Shown piece by piece: positions 5,395 to 7,640 of a stretch of DNA of 7,640 nucleotides. Numbering within the stretch: position 1 is the stretch's first letter; the number at the start of each line of letters is the position of its first letter. The translations under genes were made by a program, and so were the position numbers. A model generated the notes under the pieces. The model was not told the DNA's origin and searched no databases. It worked only from the letters and a program-made list of their open reading frames with translations. Where the stretch lies: the NCBI GenBank assembly GCA_023142215.1, contig JAGLJW010000004.1, forward strand, positions 1 to 7,640. The letters run 5' to 3'. The DNA is from Candidatus Parcubacteria bacterium. Lineage in GTDB: Bacteria > Patescibacteriota > Patescibacteriia > Patescibacteriales > UBA12075.

Positions 5395-6222
5395 ATGAAA
5401 AAATTAATTGGATTTTTAATTGTTATTGGAGTTTTATTGAATTGTGGAATTTCTTTTGGATACATTTTTCCAACCGTTCATATAGAAGGAAAAGATTTGG
5501 TGACTTATGAACAAACCGAGAAAAAACGTTATGAAGGACTTTTTTCTGGAAATGTGAAATCAGGTGAGCTCAGTAAAGCAACTGCATTAAATCTAGCTAG
5601 TGGTGCATTAGACAGTCACATTGAATACGATGATACTGAATTGTCTGTTGTAACAAAAATACTTTATTGGAACTTTCCAATCAAAACTGAAACTGAAACA
5701 TCTGGCAGTAAATATTTCATTGAAAATGGAAAAATCAGTAAAATTAAAGCTATTTCAAAAAAAGAAATAAAAAGAAATGTTGAAATAGAACTTCTTTATA
5801 GGACATTGCCCATGACAATAATTCTCTTGATTACTCTATTAAATACAATAAACAAAATTAAAAGTTATAAACTTATAATTTTTTATTTGTGTTTGATATC
5901 AAGTATAATATTGACTGCTTTTACAAATTTAGGATTTGGATTATTCTTTGCTATGTTTCTATGTCTAATATCGATATATCATGCAAGTCATAATAGGTTT
6001 GACGCGGATGCTTTTTTTATAACTTTCGTATGTACTTGTACTTCAACTGGTACTATCAGTTCGGTAATAGCTTGTTTAATGAAGAACAATAGCTACAATA
6101 ACCTAGCTGTTATAGAAAATATAGCATTAATGTCAATAATGTGTACTGTTTCTTTCTGTTTTTTTAAAATAGTAATTCCAAAATTCAAAAAAGAAAAAAA
6201 AGAAATCTTGGAAGTAATGTAA
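5395..6222 (+). CDS. Unrecognised exported multi-pass membrane protein
   Basis: I do not recognise this 275-aa protein. Residues 1-22 (MKKLIGFLIVIGVLLNCGIS...) look like a Sec signal peptide or first membrane helix. LLNC is not a good lipobox because Asn precedes the Cys. Residues 23-135 form a polar domain, probably outside the membrane. About five hydrophobic segments follow (roughly 138-152, 158-176, 179-197, 205-227, 239-262), then a short basic tail KFKKEKKEILEVM. The membrane half is cysteine-rich: C166, C190, C213, C215, C227, C250, C256, with a Thr/Ser-rich TFVCTCTSTGT segment at 210-220. The gene has its own promoter and a strong Shine-Dalgarno, and is followed at once by a terminator, so it is monocistronic. 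It is divergent from hrcA and next to CIRCE, but regulation by HrcA is not shown. A signal-peptide domain fused to a helical bundle could be a sensor, transporter or peptidase scaffold; none is supported by motifs. Confidence 0.85.
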   Translation: MKKLIGFLIVIGVLLNCGISFGYIFPTVHIEGKDLVTYEQTEKKRYEGLFSGNVKSGELSKATALNLASGALDSHIEYDDTELSVVTKILYWNFPIKTETETSGSKYFIENGKISKIKAISKKEIKRNVEIELLYRTLPMTIILLITLLNTINKIKSYKLIIFYLCLISSIILTAFTNLGFGLFFAMFLCLISIYHASHNRFDADAFFITFVCTCTSTGTISSVIACLMKNNSYNNLAVIENIALMSIMCTVSFCFFKIVIPKFKKEKKEILEVM

Positions 6223-6239
6223 CTGGAGTTAAAAATAAA

Positions 6240-6275
6240 AAAGCCGTGATGTTTTATAAATCACGGCTTTGTTTT
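6240..6275. terminator. Bidirectional intrinsic terminator
   Basis: AAAGCCGTGAT (6240-6250) and ATCACGGCTTT (6260-6270) form a perfect 11-bp stem with a 9-nt loop. On the plus strand it is followed by GTTTTATT and ends the 275-aa gene, 17 nt after its stop. On the minus strand it is followed by TTTATTTTTAA and would end pncB, whose stop is 95 bp away. GC pairs are concentrated in the stem of otherwise AT-rich DNA. Confidence 0.93.
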
Positions 6276-6365
6276 ATTATTGACAAATTTTTTACTTAAG
6301 CAAACCTTTTGCAAAACAAAACTTTAAAAGATCATCTTCTTTTCCTTATTCTCCTTTACATAATG

Positions 6366-7586
6366 TTAATAAACACAAGTTTCGTGATAATTCACATTAT
6401 GTTTAAAAATTTTTTTAAACAATTGAATATCTTCTTCGGAACCCATTGCTTTGACTAGATTATCACTTAACTTAACGGTGCCATAATTATTAGCACGTAT
6501 TGCTTTGATCACCATAGACAAAGTCTTTAAACCAAAATCATTGGTTAAATTAGTCCCCCAGCCGAAAACACAATTTATTCTCCCATGAAAATGTTGTGTG
6601 ATTTTAATAATGGTTTCTAAATTTAAACCATCACTAAACACAATAGTTTTATCTTCTGGATTAATATCAAGATTGTCATAAAACTTAATAGCTTTTTCAC
6701 CAAACTCAATTGGATCACCGCTATCATGTCTTAAACCTCTCCATGCTTCGGCTTGACTTACCGTTATATCAGAAAAGAAAAAATCTGTTCCGTAAGTATC
6801 AGTCAAAGCAATGGATAAATCTTGACCATATTCTTCCCACCAATATTCCAATACTTTATTGTGAGATCTCAAAATACCATCTTTTTCATTTCTGAAAATT
6901 CCAGACATAATCATATACATTTCATGAGCGAAGGTACCAATTGGACGAAGTCCTAATTTCATTGCTAAATAAACATTAGAAGTACCAAGAAATTGATTAG
7001 GCACTTTTTGAGCTAAAATTTTTACAACTTCTTCTTGCCATTCACAACTAAATCTTCTTCTGGTTCCAAATTCAGAAAATTTAATTTCAGAATGTTTTTT
7101 CAATTCCAAAATTTTATTTTCCAAACGAATTTTACCTTCCTGCTTCAATGCAATTTGCTCTCTGTTTGTCATTTTGCTCAAAACAAATCTATAATAAAGT
7201 TCATTTAAAATAGATAAGCAAATTGTTTCCCAAAATGTAACTTCTGGCCAATTTCCTTCAAATTCAATTTCAAATTGACCCTCTTTGTTGCATATTCTGA
7301 AATCTGGTAATTGTAAATCCTGAAGAAATTCTAAAAATTTTTCAGAAAATATTTTGCAAGAGCGTAAATAATTTAATTCATCTTCTTTGAATCTTAAGGT
7401 TTTAACTTGCTCAAGTTCAAAAATTAAATCATTCAACTCTACAAAATTTGCAATTTTAACAGAAGTAGTTCTGTTTTTAAAACCAAAAGTCACAGGCATT
7501 TTTGCAAAATGCTTAAAAGCAACTTGTGCCATTGTCAATTTATAGAAATCTAAATCAAGTAAAGATTTTATAATTGGATCTCGCAT
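6366..7586 (-). CDS. pncB: Nicotinate phosphoribosyltransferase
   Basis: This cytoplasmic enzyme makes nicotinate mononucleotide from nicotinate and PRPP with ATP hydrolysis, the entry step of Preiss-Handler NAD salvage. At 406 aa it matches the E. coli-type PncB length (about 400). The N-terminus has LLDLDFYKLTMAQ (9-21), the family's start. Active-site blocks visible are FGTRRRFS (173-180), GTSNVYLA (201-208), GTFAHE (217-222) with H221 at the position of the phosphorylated histidine, TDTYGTDFF (262-270), RHDSGDP (286-292), FSDGLN (317-322) and FGWGTNLTND (341-350). The ending KLSDNLVKAMG...CVY is intact. The ATG at 7586 has a strong AAAGGAGG site 6 nt upstream. It converges on the 275-aa gene and shares its terminator. 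No other NAD gene is in view, so the operon to the right is unknown. Confidence 0.97.
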   Translation of the reverse strand: MRDPIIKSLLDLDFYKLTMAQVAFKHFAKMPVTFGFKNRTTSVKIANFVELNDLIFELEQVKTLRFKEDELNYLRSCKIFSEKFLEFLQDLQLPDFRICNKEGQFEIEFEGNWPEVTFWETICLSILNELYYRFVLSKMTNREQIALKQEGKIRLENKILELKKHSEIKFSEFGTRRRFSCEWQEEVVKILAQKVPNQFLGTSNVYLAMKLGLRPIGTFAHEMYMIMSGIFRNEKDGILRSHNKVLEYWWEEYGQDLSIALTDTYGTDFFFSDITVSQAEAWRGLRHDSGDPIEFGEKAIKFYDNLDINPEDKTIVFSDGLNLETIIKITQHFHGRINCVFGWGTNLTNDFGLKTLSMVIKAIRANNYGTVKLSDNLVKAMGSEEDIQLFKKIFKHNVNYHETCVY

Positions 7587-7592
7587 AATTTT

Positions 7593-7600
7593 CCTCCTTT
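7593..7600 (-). promoter_or_regulatory. Shine-Dalgarno of pncB
   Basis: The minus strand reads AAAGGAGG with a 6-nt spacer to the ATG at 7586. It is a near-perfect anti-16S match and sets the start. Confidence 0.88.
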
Positions 7601-7620
7601 TATATTTTTAATGACCTGTC

Positions 7621-7639
7621 GCCAAACTACAGTTTTGGC
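7621..7639. promoter_or_regulatory. Palindrome upstream of pncB, possible operator or hairpin
   Basis: GCCAAACT (7621-7628) and AGTTTTGGC (7631-7639) are inverted complements with one bulged base around AC. It lies 35 bp before the pncB start. It may be an operator, a leader hairpin, or the end of an upstream element cut by the window edge. No T-run follows on the minus strand, so a terminator for a gene to the right is not supported. Confidence 0.35.
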
Positions 7640-7640
7640 A

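Noticed and set aside
5434..5448. Lipoprotein signal (LLNC) in the 275-aa protein
   Set aside because: Asn before Cys does not fit the lipobox, which needs Gly, Ala or Ser there.
6298..6350. Short minus-strand frame after pncB (GKEDDLLKFCFAKGLLK)
   Set aside because: It looks faintly protein-like but has no start codon in frame; the nearby ATG gives only MIF before a stop, and pncB already has a complete C-terminus.
6710..6895. Plus-strand open frame antisense to pncB
   Set aside because: It lies over conserved PncB catalytic motifs and has no ribosome site.

Overview
The window is AT-rich and gene-dense. It carries a heat-shock operon on the minus strand, one divergent membrane-protein gene on the plus strand, and a convergent NAD-salvage gene on the minus strand. 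Short compact proteins, a lysine-rich proteome, poly-A leaders without Shine-Dalgarno sites and a DUF3467 protein suggest a Patescibacteria/CPR-type bacterium. This is inference from style, not from a marker gene. UGA ends hrcA (4533-4535), so the UGA-recoded codes of Gracilibacteria and Absconditabacteria are unlikely.

Layout, right to left along the operon. A CIRCE operator (5255-5281) encloses the -35 box of a minus-strand promoter. Then come hrcA (repressor, 227 aa), grpE (4-bp ATGA overlap), an Hsp20 small heat-shock protein, a 330-aa single-pass membrane protein with an AT-hook-like RGRP motif, and dnaK. A 124-bp imperfect palindromic repeat (408-531) follows dnaK, then a DUF3467 gene. 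The left edge holds a short tandem repeat. No dnaJ or groESL is present.

On the plus strand, a well-formed promoter (TTGACA, extended -10) just outside CIRCE drives a 275-aa protein with a signal peptide and about five membrane segments; I do not recognise its family. It ends at a strong terminator (6240-6275) that should work in both directions and also ends pncB (nicotinate phosphoribosyltransferase), which converges from the right. A small palindrome sits upstream of pncB at the window edge.

How the genes work together: HrcA bound to CIRCE would cover the -35 region and shut off the operon. Heat or unfolded protein would release it and produce the nucleotide-exchange factor GrpE, the holdase Hsp20 and the foldase DnaK together. 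The membrane protein embedded in this operon is the least explained part. The HrcA here appears to lack the inserted dimerization domain of textbook HrcA proteins.
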